From Vibrio fluminensis (GTDB lineage Bacteria; Pseudomonadota; Gammaproteobacteria; Enterobacterales; Vibrionaceae), in assembly GCF_015278125.1 (NCBI RefSeq), contig NZ_JADILO010000006.1, forward strand, positions 1 to 64,000: DNA of 64,000 nt. Reading direction: 5' to 3'. Of the stretch, positions 47,423 to 56,535 are shown piece after piece (the stretch's first letter is position 1; each line of letters begins with the position of its first letter). Below the pieces are notes generated by a model. The model was not told the DNA's origin and did no database searches. It was given only the letters and a program-made list of their open reading frames with translations. Position numbers and translations under genes: made by a program.

Positions 47423-48142
47423 TTAAGGTTGTTGACGAGTAGGCGCAATGACGATTTCTCTCACACACACACCTTGTGGTTGGTTATAAGCATATTCAAC
47501 TGCTCGAGCGATATCATCAGAGGCTAATACTCCGCCCATGTCCTCTTTCCAGTCATTGTAACCAGATTTAATTGCATCAGATGAAGTGTGAGACAACAAT
47601 TCAGTTTCAACTGCACCAGGGGCAATCGTCGTCACACGCACATCAAAATTAGCCACTTCTTCACGTACATTTTCAGAGATGGCATGTACTGCAAATTTAG
47701 TTCCGCAGTAGGCAGCATGGTTAGGGAACGTCTTACGACCCGCAACGGAACTGATGTTGATGATAGTACCGCTACGACGCTCCTTCATTGGCGCAAGAAC
47801 AGCTTGCATACCGTTCATTAAACCAATCACATTGACATCGAACATACGCTTCCATTCGGAAGGATCTTGGACATCAAGTTCACTGAGTAGCATCACGCCA
47901 GCATTATTAACGATACAGTCAGTAGGACCGTATTGCTGTTCAGCTTTTGCAATCGCCGCTTCAAAAGATGCCTTATCTAGTACGTCTACTTTTTCACATA
48001 GCGTGTTCTCTAGATTAAGCGCTTGTAGACGTTCTACACGGCGAGCAATCAACAATAAAGGATGACCGGCTGCATTTAGACGACGTGCAATCGCCTCACC
48101 AATACCTGAACTTGCACCTGTGATAACAACTAATTTTTTCAT
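47423..48142 (-). CDS. Short-chain dehydrogenase/reductase (YdfG-like)
   Basis: 239-residue classical SDR. The NAD(P) motif is TGASSGIGEAIARR (near 8-21), with NNAGVM at about 84, the catalytic Ser in INISSVAGRK and Y-x3-K in YCGTKFAVH. The size and the SHTSSD/YN tail resemble YdfG-type 3-hydroxy acid/serine dehydrogenases, but the substrate is not certain. The start at 48142 follows GGAGAG by 5 nt; the frame to 48154 is less likely. Confidence 0.9.
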   Translation of the reverse strand: MKKLVVITGASSGIGEAIARRLNAAGHPLLLIARRVERLQALNLENTLCEKVDVLDKASFEAAIAKAEQQYGPTDCIVNNAGVMLLSELDVQDPSEWKRMFDVNVIGLMNGMQAVLAPMKERRSGTIINISSVAGRKTFPNHAAYCGTKFAVHAISENVREEVANFDVRVTTIAPGAVETELLSHTSSDAIKSGYNDWKEDMGGVLASDDIARAVEYAYNQPQGVCVREIVIAPTRQQP

Positions 48143-48245
48143 GGTTCTCTCCAATCATTATTTGCTTAGCCGAAGCGATACTGCGGCGATAGGTAGATGT
48201 TACTGAGCGATTGATAGTTGATATATAGCATTTAAGTTCAAACAC

Positions 48246-48263
48246 TGTTGCACAGCAGCAACA
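48246..48263. promoter_or_regulatory. Inverted repeat between SDR and LysR genes
   Basis: TGTTGC and GCAACA are 6-bp arms separated by 6 bp, located 38 bp before the LysR start. Possible LysR operator; weak evidence. Confidence 0.35.
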
Positions 48264-48300
48264 ATCTGCCATACTTCATAAAAATTTCTGAGACTTAGCA

Positions 48301-49200
48301 ATGCTAAACAATGTAAATCTAGCAGATATTCGCTCCTTCGTTTTGATCGCCAAACTTGGTAACTTCACCAAAGCCGCAGAAGCGCTGGAAGTGTCGCGTT
48401 CGCATGTTTCTCGCCAAATTAGTGCGCTTGAAAAACAGATGGGCGTAACTCTACTTACACGTACCACCCGCACTTTACGTCTGACGCAAGCTGGACAACA
48501 TTTCTTTCATCAATGCGAATCCGCTTTACAACTGATTGACCAAGCTTTGGTCGCTGCCGTCGATGATACAAAGAAAGTACAAGGCTTAATTCGAGTCAAT
48601 TGCGTCGGAGGATATTTAGGTGAAGAATTGGTGGCGCAAGCAATCGCTGAATTCATGCAGATTTACCCTCAAATCACCGTCGATCTCGATTTCTCTAGTC
48701 CGAGGATCGATTTAATTGAAGATCAATTTGATGTTGCGTTTCGTATGGGAGATCTCGAAGATGCGGGATTTATCGCCAGACGCCTTATGACCATCGAAAT
48801 GGTGACGCTTGCCAGTCCCGAATACGTAAAAAAATACGGAGAACCCACCCATCCACGCGAACTCGCCGATCATCGCTCGCTTACTGGCTCAGTCACTAAG
48901 TGGAGTTTTGTTAGCGCGCTCGAGCCGAGCAAACACTACGATATTCATGTAAAAGGAAAGCTAACTTGTAAAAATGGCCGCGCACTGATCAAAGCGTGTC
49001 AGCTTGGCAATGGCCTTATTCGTGTGCCCAAAGTGTACTGCGAGGCCGAAATCAATCGTGGAGAACTCATTCCCGTCATGCCACTATGGCGTATAAATAG
49101 CGTGCCTTTTTCTGCTATTTTCCATAAAGACCGTTATCAACCTAAGCGCATACGTGTGTTTATTGACTTCATTTCAGAATGGTTTCAACATCTGTCTTAA
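48301..49200 (+). CDS. LysR-family transcriptional regulator
   Basis: 299 residues. The N-terminal helix-turn-helix reads FTKAAEALEVSRSHVSRQIS followed by ALEKQMGVTLLTRTTRTLRL, close to the DsdC/AaeR-like subgroup that recurs beside SDR or quinone genes. The effector domain ends FIDFISEWFQHLS. Divergent from the SDR gene, so local control is likely. Inducer unknown. Confidence 0.9.
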   Translation: MLNNVNLADIRSFVLIAKLGNFTKAAEALEVSRSHVSRQISALEKQMGVTLLTRTTRTLRLTQAGQHFFHQCESALQLIDQALVAAVDDTKKVQGLIRVNCVGGYLGEELVAQAIAEFMQIYPQITVDLDFSSPRIDLIEDQFDVAFRMGDLEDAGFIARRLMTIEMVTLASPEYVKKYGEPTHPRELADHRSLTGSVTKWSFVSALEPSKHYDIHVKGKLTCKNGRALIKACQLGNGLIRVPKVYCEAEINRGELIPVMPLWRINSVPFSAIFHKDRYQPKRIRVFIDFISEWFQHLS

Positions 49201-49396
49201 AAATCGAGCAAAATATTACCAGCTCAAAATATTTTCCCTAATCCAAAACCTCACTACAACAACACTTAAGTAAGAAATTTCCTACAACATAAATTATTGA
49301 AATTAATGGGTTTTATATAGGTTTATATTTTTTTTTGACACTGCCAATAATGCTGATAAAATCGCCGCCTCATTTCCTACCAGAAACAGCTCGCCA

Positions 49397-52300
49397 GTGC
49401 CTATATTTGTATTAACCCTACTTGTTTTCTTTAATACAATTTTTATTTCAGCTAATAGTTTTGCGTCCGCAACACAACCTCAAGAATTGGTTGTTGGTAT
49501 GCCCTCTGAAAAGTGGGCTCCGTATTGGGGGGGCGTCAATAATCCTTCTGGGCTCTATCACTCTTTGATGAGTGGCCTAGCTGAAAGCATGGGCACTAAA
49601 CTCGTTTATCGAGGATACGACTCGTTTGATGATATCTATCAAGCTCTCGATGCACATCAGATCGATGCCGCTTTCGGCTTTGTAAAAACCAAATCGAGAA
49701 AAAAACACTTCGCGTTTAGCCGCTCTCTTATCTCATTGAAAAAAATTATTTGGCTGCGTGACAAAGCGCTATCTGATTTGCCGTTTTCAGAATGGGAATG
49801 GGTTTGTGTGGAAGGCGGACTTGATTGCGATGTAGCAAAACACTTAGGCGCTAAAAAAATCACCTCGTCGCACAATATCAGCTTACTTGCTCAATTGGTA
49901 AAGCAAGGTGAGGCTGATGCGACCCTGACTACTGTCATGGAAGTTGAGCAGTATATTAATGACCCCATTCTCTCCAATGGTAAGGTCATCTTAGATAGGA
50001 ATATTGGCAAAGTAGATATTGGTGTCATGTTAGCCAAGGACCGTCCGGAGCTCAAAGCATCAATAAATCAAGTTATAGACGAGAATAACCTCGCGTTCAA
50101 AGCGGCAAAATTATCGAATATTCATCTACTCAATGAGCAAGCTCAATGGAAGCTCTTGCAAAACCAGCAGCAGAGCAAGACCATTCGCTATACCATCGCG
50201 TCCAAAGCATACCCATTATCATATTTGGAACCGAACACCGGGCAAGTAAAAGGTTATGTCCACGATCTGCTTCAACTATTAGAAAAGAAAACACTATTCA
50301 ACTTTGAATACGTACCGGCCAACGGTCGTAATGTTGAGCAGATGCTTGCTGAAGGCATTGTTGATCTGTTACCTGGCCACTATATGCATCATGTAGACAA
50401 GAGTTTATTGCTCGCAACGACACCCTATACATCAACTGAGTACGGTTTATTAGAAACCCGAGAAGACTATTCAACGCGTCGACTCGCGATTCTGGACCCG
50501 ACCAGCGTACTGTGCAATTTTATCGACAATATTCGTATTTATGAACCAGTTACTGTTTTCACCAATACAAAAGAGCTTCTGCAAGCACTCAACAATGGTG
50601 AGGTCACTCACGCGCTGGTCGATAAGACAATCATAGATAACTATCTAAATCATGCTAGAGAGCAATTTTTCCGCTTGGTAGAAAAGCCGCGCTATATGGA
50701 TTTCAGCACACCTTTAACTATGGTTGTGCGCAAAGATTCTGAATTACTGCACAATATGCTATCTCGAATGGTATCGATCATCACGCCTACTGAAATCGAG
50801 ATACTAAAAGATCATCATAATAAAGTGGTCATTCACTATGGTTATGACAAAGCAACCGTTAACTCATATCTAATGGGAATTGTTGCACTGTCCACTCTAT
50901 TATTTGGTGGCACTGTCTTGCTCTTTTACATTCTGGCAGGACATTTAAAGCGCAGTAAAAATATCAACAAGCTATCGCAAAATGAAATAAGTTGGCTTTC
51001 TACGCTACTAGACAATATGCCTAGTATGATTTTGATCACCAACAACAACGGCAAAGTAGTTTTTACCAACCAAGAATATAATCGAGAGCTAGAAAATTGC
51101 CACTGCCCACAAAAACAAAATGATAACAACGAATGCTATTTCGCCGCAGCTGCGATGAATCAACACAGTGCTTCCATCTTTCAATTTCCAGATTGTGAGT
51201 GCTCGTTGTCCAATCGCTATTTTCAAATTCGTCATCAAACCATCACTCATCCGCAGCATGGTTCTACCCACTATATGACAGTGATCGATGATGTAAGTGA
51301 AGACAAAAAGAAAGAGGAATTGTTGCAGCAGTCTAACTTGCGAGCGATGAAGGCAGTTGAAGCACAAAGCGAGTTTTTAGCGGTAGTGAGCCATGAACTA
51401 AGAACGCCTATTGCGGCCATGTTAGGCCTAATGGAATTGCTACAACTTAACTTACGTGAACCTCAAGATATTGAATTACTCAAAAGTACCATTCAATCGG
51501 CTCATCGTTTAAAGAGTCAAGTTAATGAAATACTTGATTTTTCTAAAATTGAAGCAAGTCAATTGCAGATAGATATTCGTCGCCACAATATCTATGAAGA
51601 GTTGTGCCCTACTCTGCGTAGTTATGAAACATCCGCACAGTTAAAAGGCTTGGATTTCATCTTTTATTGGCAGCCTAGCTCGATAGTAGAAGCTAACTTC
51701 GATTCACTGCGTATCAATCAGATAATCGGAAACTTGCTGTCTAATGCACTGAAGTTCACCGAAAAAGGTCGAATCGAAGTGAACATTTCAACCGATGAAC
51801 AACAACTTACTCTATCAGTTAAAGATAGCGGCTGTGGTATGACACCAACTCAGCTAAGCAGTGTTTTTAAACCTTTTGTGCAGGCAAATAAAGGGGTTTC
51901 TCGACGTTATGGTGGCACGGGCCTGGGTATGAGCATCACCAAAAATTTGGTCAAGCTTATGGATGGTGACATTGAGATATACAGTGAACTTGCCATTGGA
52001 ACGACCGTTATTGTTACCATTCCCTTGGTTAGCCATCACGTGGAACATGATATTAGTCTCTGCGATGACATCAAACATCCAATTGCATTGCAATGGTTAT
52101 CTTTGTGGCGTGGTGAATCCTATATACAGGATTCAAAACACCCAACATCGGAGAGTAACATTTATCCTGATAAGCTCTACCAACAGGCTATAGCAACTGA
52201 GCACAGCGAAAATGGCTCAGTCACATTGGCGATTGCAAACACTACTGGCAAAGTGCTGGTTGCCGATGATGATGTCATCAATCAGATGCTTATACGCAAG

Positions 52301-52942
52301 CAACTCACCTTGCTTGGGGTCGAGTTTACTATTGTCGATAATGGCCGAGCAGCTTATGACTGCCTGCAACGACCGAATAACCAAATAGCTATTGTGATCA
52401 CTGATTGTCATATGCCTGATATGGATGGTTTTGAATTAACTCAAGAAATCAGGAATCAGCAATCATTGCTTCGTTTATTGCCTATTATTGGATGCACTGC
52501 AGAAGATTCTCGTGTTGTCGCTGAAAAAGCTAAGAGAAGCGGAATGAATGATGTATTGTATAAACCTTATGCGCTAGAAGATCTGCGACAAGTTCTCCTG
52601 CAATACATCACGCGCAACGATAGCGCCAAACTAGTTGAAGAACACATTAATTGGCTATACGAACACAGTGAAGCCGAACAATCTGAGATGGCCACTGTCG
52701 TACTAGACTCTTTTGCACAAGAAGTGTTGTTACTAAGCGAACAAAATAAAGATACCAATGCCTTGATTCATCGCATTAAAGGTTCTGCGGCATTATTGGA
52801 AATGGAAACACTGAAAACACTAACAATTCAGTATGAAAACACGTCTGATACGACAGTACGAGACGCAATAAAACTTGATGTAATTGCTGAGTTGATTGCA
52901 ATTCAAAACACCATCACTTTATGGCTTAATAAAAGGCAATAA
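49397..52942 (+). CDS. vieS: Hybrid sensor histidine kinase VieS
   Basis: 1181-residue unorthodox kinase, first gene of a VieSAB locus. GTG start; signal peptide ends ANSFAS. Two periplasmic SBP_bac_3-type sensor domains (about 30-270 and 270-490) precede a membrane helix (about 493-517), a PAS-like region (540-640), the dimerisation/phosphoacceptor H666 (VVSHELRTP), the ATPase (NLLSNALKF; GGTGLGMS), a receiver with D1003 (ITDCHMPDMDG) and an HPt domain with H1125 (IHRIKGSAA). All relay residues are present. In V. cholerae VieS phosphorylates VieA. The ligand of the tandem binding domains is unknown. Confidence 0.92.
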   Translation: MPIFVLTLLVFFNTIFISANSFASATQPQELVVGMPSEKWAPYWGGVNNPSGLYHSLMSGLAESMGTKLVYRGYDSFDDIYQALDAHQIDAAFGFVKTKSRKKHFAFSRSLISLKKIIWLRDKALSDLPFSEWEWVCVEGGLDCDVAKHLGAKKITSSHNISLLAQLVKQGEADATLTTVMEVEQYINDPILSNGKVILDRNIGKVDIGVMLAKDRPELKASINQVIDENNLAFKAAKLSNIHLLNEQAQWKLLQNQQQSKTIRYTIASKAYPLSYLEPNTGQVKGYVHDLLQLLEKKTLFNFEYVPANGRNVEQMLAEGIVDLLPGHYMHHVDKSLLLATTPYTSTEYGLLETREDYSTRRLAILDPTSVLCNFIDNIRIYEPVTVFTNTKELLQALNNGEVTHALVDKTIIDNYLNHAREQFFRLVEKPRYMDFSTPLTMVVRKDSELLHNMLSRMVSIITPTEIEILKDHHNKVVIHYGYDKATVNSYLMGIVALSTLLFGGTVLLFYILAGHLKRSKNINKLSQNEISWLSTLLDNMPSMILITNNNGKVVFTNQEYNRELENCHCPQKQNDNNECYFAAAAMNQHSASIFQFPDCECSLSNRYFQIRHQTITHPQHGSTHYMTVIDDVSEDKKKEELLQQSNLRAMKAVEAQSEFLAVVSHELRTPIAAMLGLMELLQLNLREPQDIELLKSTIQSAHRLKSQVNEILDFSKIEASQLQIDIRRHNIYEELCPTLRSYETSAQLKGLDFIFYWQPSSIVEANFDSLRINQIIGNLLSNALKFTEKGRIEVNISTDEQQLTLSVKDSGCGMTPTQLSSVFKPFVQANKGVSRRYGGTGLGMSITKNLVKLMDGDIEIYSELAIGTTVIVTIPLVSHHVEHDISLCDDIKHPIALQWLSLWRGESYIQDSKHPTSESNIYPDKLYQQAIATEHSENGSVTLAIANTTGKVLVADDDVINQMLIRKQLTLLGVEFTIVDNGRAAYDCLQRPNNQIAIVITDCHMPDMDGFELTQEIRNQQSLLRLLPIIGCTAEDSRVVAEKAKRSGMNDVLYKPYALEDLRQVLLQYITRNDSAKLVEEHINWLYEHSEAEQSEMATVVLDSFAQEVLLLSEQNKDTNALIHRIKGSAALLEMETLKTLTIQYENTSDTTVRDAIKLDVIAELIAIQNTITLWLNKRQ

Positions 52943-52944
52943 GC

Positions 52945-54681
52945 ATGAGAATATTAATTATTGAAGACGACATTATTCAAGCTACAAAGCTTAAATTGTC
53001 TCTCATTGCCTTAGGTTATAATCAAATCGCTATCGCACGCGATGCCAAAACTGCATTGGAAGTCTGTCAAGACGAGCAGATCGAATTTGTAATATGCGAT
53101 ATTAACCTTCCTGATATGGATGGTATACAGGTTCTATCCAACTTGTCAGCAATCTCAACCAATCTTGGCATTGCAATTCACAGCGCAGTAAAAGAAGATG
53201 TCATAGAACTAACCAGCAATATGTGTATTGCCGCTGGTTTTAAGTTTGTTGCGACCATACACAAACCTCACACAATCGAATCACTTAAAACTATTTTTGC
53301 CCAATATAACGATGGTATTGAACCATCTACAGAAGACGCGCAGCATATTAAACTCACTGAAGAAGAAGTGTTTAGCGCTTTTGAGCAAAGCTGGTTTGCT
53401 AACTATTATCAACCTCAGTTCGACGCAAAGACGAAACAAATTGTGGGTGTTGAAGCACTTATTCGCTGTATCCACCCTAGGTATGGTGTTCTGACGCCGG
53501 TCAGCTTCCTCGACACAATCCACCAGCTTGATATGTCTGACCGTTTGTTCTGGCTGGTTGCAGAAAAAGCCATCTCGGCAATTTCATTGCTCAATTGCGA
53601 TATTAACTTGTCGATAAACTTGAGCCAGTCCAACTTTGAACAAGATATGTGTGATGAATTAATCGCACTATGTCATAACTACAACTTTAAACCGTCGCGT
53701 TTAATCCTCGAATTAACCGAACACGAGGCCTATTCGTACAGTCGAAACTCTCTCGCCAACCTCGCGCGATTGCGTATGCATGGCATCTGTTTATCTATTG
53801 ATGATTTTGGGACTGGGCACGCTTCGCTAAGCCAATTAAGTCTACTGCCATTTACAGAACTAAAAATTGACCGTAGTTTCATCAAAAATGTTACGACTGA
53901 TTACCGCAACCAACAGCTCGCAGCCATGTGTATTCAGCTAGCAAATGCGCTCGGCCTAAATTGTGTCGTCGAAGGCATTGAAGATGAAGAAACCCTGCAA
54001 TATTTAATTACTCTTGGTGTCGACTACTATCAAGGCTACCACGCGTGTAAACCACTTCCAATCGCCGCTTTATGGGAGTATGTGGGCCAAACAGCACAAA
54101 CCCAAACGCAAAATATAGCCAACAGCCAGCACAACGCCATTGTCTTGAGCCCGAACTCAGCGTCTTCTAATGCCATCAGCAAGACGATGGCTAAAGATGG
54201 GCTATTCGCAAAAATCGACACATGGAAATCAATTGATAGCCTCGTTCATCACGACAGGATTCAATCAATTACCCTGCTCGTGATCGATATGGACTTTATC
54301 GAAATTCCACTCAGTGAATTGTTTGCGCTATTAAACTCAACCAACTTTGTTGGATCAGTGTGCTTACTTGAGGGTAACAACGCAGTAAAAGAAATTATCA
54401 ACAATAACTACTATTGCTTTGTCGCCAGTAAAAACCCTCGATATATCAAAACGATTGCCGCAACCCTTCTGGATAGAGATAAAGCGAGCATTCAAAAGAT
54501 TTATCAGTTGCTATCAACCCAAGAAATCAATGTAGCGAATCTACTCTTGTCGGGTTATAACAACAAAAAAGTCGCTACCACACTTGAGATCAGCGAAAAA
54601 ACGGTGAGCACTTATAAAAATCGTATTTTCAAGAAATTGGAAATACAGTCTGTCGTAGAGTTGGCGCAATTTAGTAAGTAA
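52945..54681 (+). CDS. vieA: Response regulator/c-di-GMP phosphodiesterase VieA
   Basis: 578 residues: receiver domain with phosphoacceptor D52 (VICDINLPDMDG), EAL phosphodiesterase domain beginning about 130 with E170-A-L (GVEALIR), and a LuxR-type helix-turn-helix at about 510-570 (LLSGYNNKKVATTLEISEKT). The EAL catalytic set is complete: ELTEHEA, SIDDFGTGHASLS, KIDRSF, VVEGIE and YYQGYH. Both D52 and E170 carry the same numbers as in V. cholerae VieA. It hydrolyses cyclic di-GMP, lowering biofilm, and may bind DNA. It lies 2 nt after vieS. Confidence 0.94.
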   Translation: MRILIIEDDIIQATKLKLSLIALGYNQIAIARDAKTALEVCQDEQIEFVICDINLPDMDGIQVLSNLSAISTNLGIAIHSAVKEDVIELTSNMCIAAGFKFVATIHKPHTIESLKTIFAQYNDGIEPSTEDAQHIKLTEEEVFSAFEQSWFANYYQPQFDAKTKQIVGVEALIRCIHPRYGVLTPVSFLDTIHQLDMSDRLFWLVAEKAISAISLLNCDINLSINLSQSNFEQDMCDELIALCHNYNFKPSRLILELTEHEAYSYSRNSLANLARLRMHGICLSIDDFGTGHASLSQLSLLPFTELKIDRSFIKNVTTDYRNQQLAAMCIQLANALGLNCVVEGIEDEETLQYLITLGVDYYQGYHACKPLPIAALWEYVGQTAQTQTQNIANSQHNAIVLSPNSASSNAISKTMAKDGLFAKIDTWKSIDSLVHHDRIQSITLLVIDMDFIEIPLSELFALLNSTNFVGSVCLLEGNNAVKEIINNNYYCFVASKNPRYIKTIAATLLDRDKASIQKIYQLLSTQEINVANLLLSGYNNKKVATTLEISEKTVSTYKNRIFKKLEIQSVVELAQFSK

Positions 54682-56307
54682 ATGAATTCGTTTTCTAGTT
54701 TAAGAGTATTGATCGTCGATGATGCTTCGATCGTTGTCGTGACCCTAAAAAGTATGCTGATCAAAATCGGTTTTAATGACCGCTTGATCAGCTATTGTTC
54801 AACCGCGCGAGCGAGCATCCAACTGGCTAGACAAGAGCCGTACGATCTTATTTTATGTGATTACAACTTAGGTCGCGGCATGAATGGTAAACAGGTGTTC
54901 GAAGAAATGAAACACCATGGATTACTGCATGACAAATCTGTCTTTGTTCTTATCACTGGCGAGAGCTCTGCCACCGTCGTACATTCAATCGTAGAACTTA
55001 AACCTGACGACTATCTGCTGAAACCCTTTAATGTGATGTCGTTGAAAGAGCGTGTGACGTCGGCAATAAACCGTAAACACACGCTGTATAAACTCTACAA
55101 AATGCAGTCAAAGCACCAGTTTGAGGAAGGGCTAGCGTTGTGTGATGAGATACTCCCCTTCTATCCAGAGTATCATTTCACAATTGCTCGCTTTAAAGGT
55201 GAATTCTTAAATCGCCTCGATTTGCACGACGAATCCAAAAAACTGTATGAGAGTATTCTTGCCCGTAAAAACCATGATTGGGCTACCATTGGTTTAGCAA
55301 ATTCGCTGATGCACCTCGGTGAAAAGAAAACAGCACAAAACATGATCAACAAAATGTTAGCATCGAAGCCGAATAGTACGGTGTTACGCACTGCGGCGGC
55401 TAACCTTAGTCTGATCAATAATGAAATCCCAACCGCTATTCGCCACTTCGAGCTTGCGAGTAAGATGGTGCGCGGCAATTCAGATCGTGAATTAGTAATA
55501 TGTAATCTATGTATCGCTGTTGGCGATTACCAAAATGCCCTTGAGCGCTATCGCATTTACATGGAGATCAACAAAGAGACTTACCGAAATACCGTTTTCG
55601 CAAAGCTAAACCTGATCCGTGTCATTCTCTACTCATGCCATAATTGCGCAGCCGAAGAAAAAGTTGCACGTCTCAATGAAGCGAAGAGTTTATACAATCA
55701 TATTTCTGGTTTGAAAGAGGCGAATAAACTTCAAGCAGAACTCGACCTTATTTTGGCGCACATCGCCCTTGAAGAGCAGCAGTATCGTTTGGCTATTAGC
55801 AAACTCAATCAGGTACACCGACAGTTTGACTTAGCGCATTTCTATCCATTTAACCAGTTTGCGTGGCTACTTAATCAAATGAGCTTTGATACTGAATTTA
55901 ACAAGCTCATACCAAAATGCAGTGAAAGCATTAAGCGGCAGCAAAACGAACACATCTACGCCAGTCAGATGACCATGCTCAAACAATTACAGCAGGCCAA
56001 CACTGAAAAACTGCAGTGGCTGGAGAGTAAGCACAAGTATATTCAAGCTAACAAGATGACCCTCACTGAGTTGCTTAAAATATACGTTGAAATAAACAAC
56101 CGTTGTCCGTTTTTACAAACGGTAAGTATGAGTATCGTCAAACTACTGGCCAAGCGCCTGCCACGAGATGCTGACATCAACACGCTCAAACGTGTCGTTA
56201 CGCAATGCGACTCAGTACTCCGTCAACTGATGGATGCCGACGAACTAGAGAAGGCAAACTACGATAATCTCTACCATTCTATTATGGAAAACTTGAGTCA
56301 AGACTAA
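54682..56307 (+). CDS. vieB: Response regulator VieB (REC + TPR)
   Basis: 541 residues. N-terminal receiver (1-125) with D60 (LILCDYNLG), conserved T in LITGESS and K in LLKPFNV. The rest is helical repeat: TPR-like units (EGLALCDEILPFYPEYHFTI, ATIGLANSLMHLGEKKTAQN). In V. cholerae VieB has no output domain and restrains VieS-VieA phosphotransfer; the same role is expected here. Its ATG begins immediately after the vieA stop, so the three genes are one unit, closed by a terminator at 56306-56327. Confidence 0.9.
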   Translation: MNSFSSLRVLIVDDASIVVVTLKSMLIKIGFNDRLISYCSTARASIQLARQEPYDLILCDYNLGRGMNGKQVFEEMKHHGLLHDKSVFVLITGESSATVVHSIVELKPDDYLLKPFNVMSLKERVTSAINRKHTLYKLYKMQSKHQFEEGLALCDEILPFYPEYHFTIARFKGEFLNRLDLHDESKKLYESILARKNHDWATIGLANSLMHLGEKKTAQNMINKMLASKPNSTVLRTAAANLSLINNEIPTAIRHFELASKMVRGNSDRELVICNLCIAVGDYQNALERYRIYMEINKETYRNTVFAKLNLIRVILYSCHNCAAEEKVARLNEAKSLYNHISGLKEANKLQAELDLILAHIALEEQQYRLAISKLNQVHRQFDLAHFYPFNQFAWLLNQMSFDTEFNKLIPKCSESIKRQQNEHIYASQMTMLKQLQQANTEKLQWLESKHKYIQANKMTLTELLKIYVEINNRCPFLQTVSMSIVKLLAKRLPRDADINTLKRVVTQCDSVLRQLMDADELEKANYDNLYHSIMENLSQD

Positions 56308-56327
56308 GTCCCTGCGGGGACTTTTTT
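56306..56327 (+). terminator. vieSAB terminator
   Basis: AAGTCCC-TGC-GGGGACTT stem followed by TTTTTT. It begins inside the vieB stop codon. Confidence 0.85.
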
Positions 56328-56535
56328 GTAACTTTCAATTCTATCGAGTCCAACCTTGAACCTGCGTTCAAATAACCAACAAAACATCTCAAAATATGTA
56401 GGATTACCCTGACAAAAAACACCTAATTCGATTAATCAAATTAATAGTTACAACAATTAATATCAATTAGTTAAGTGCGTGCTACAGCTATAAAATTCCA
56501 ATAAATTTAATAAGTTAAAGCAAAGCAGTTTCTGA

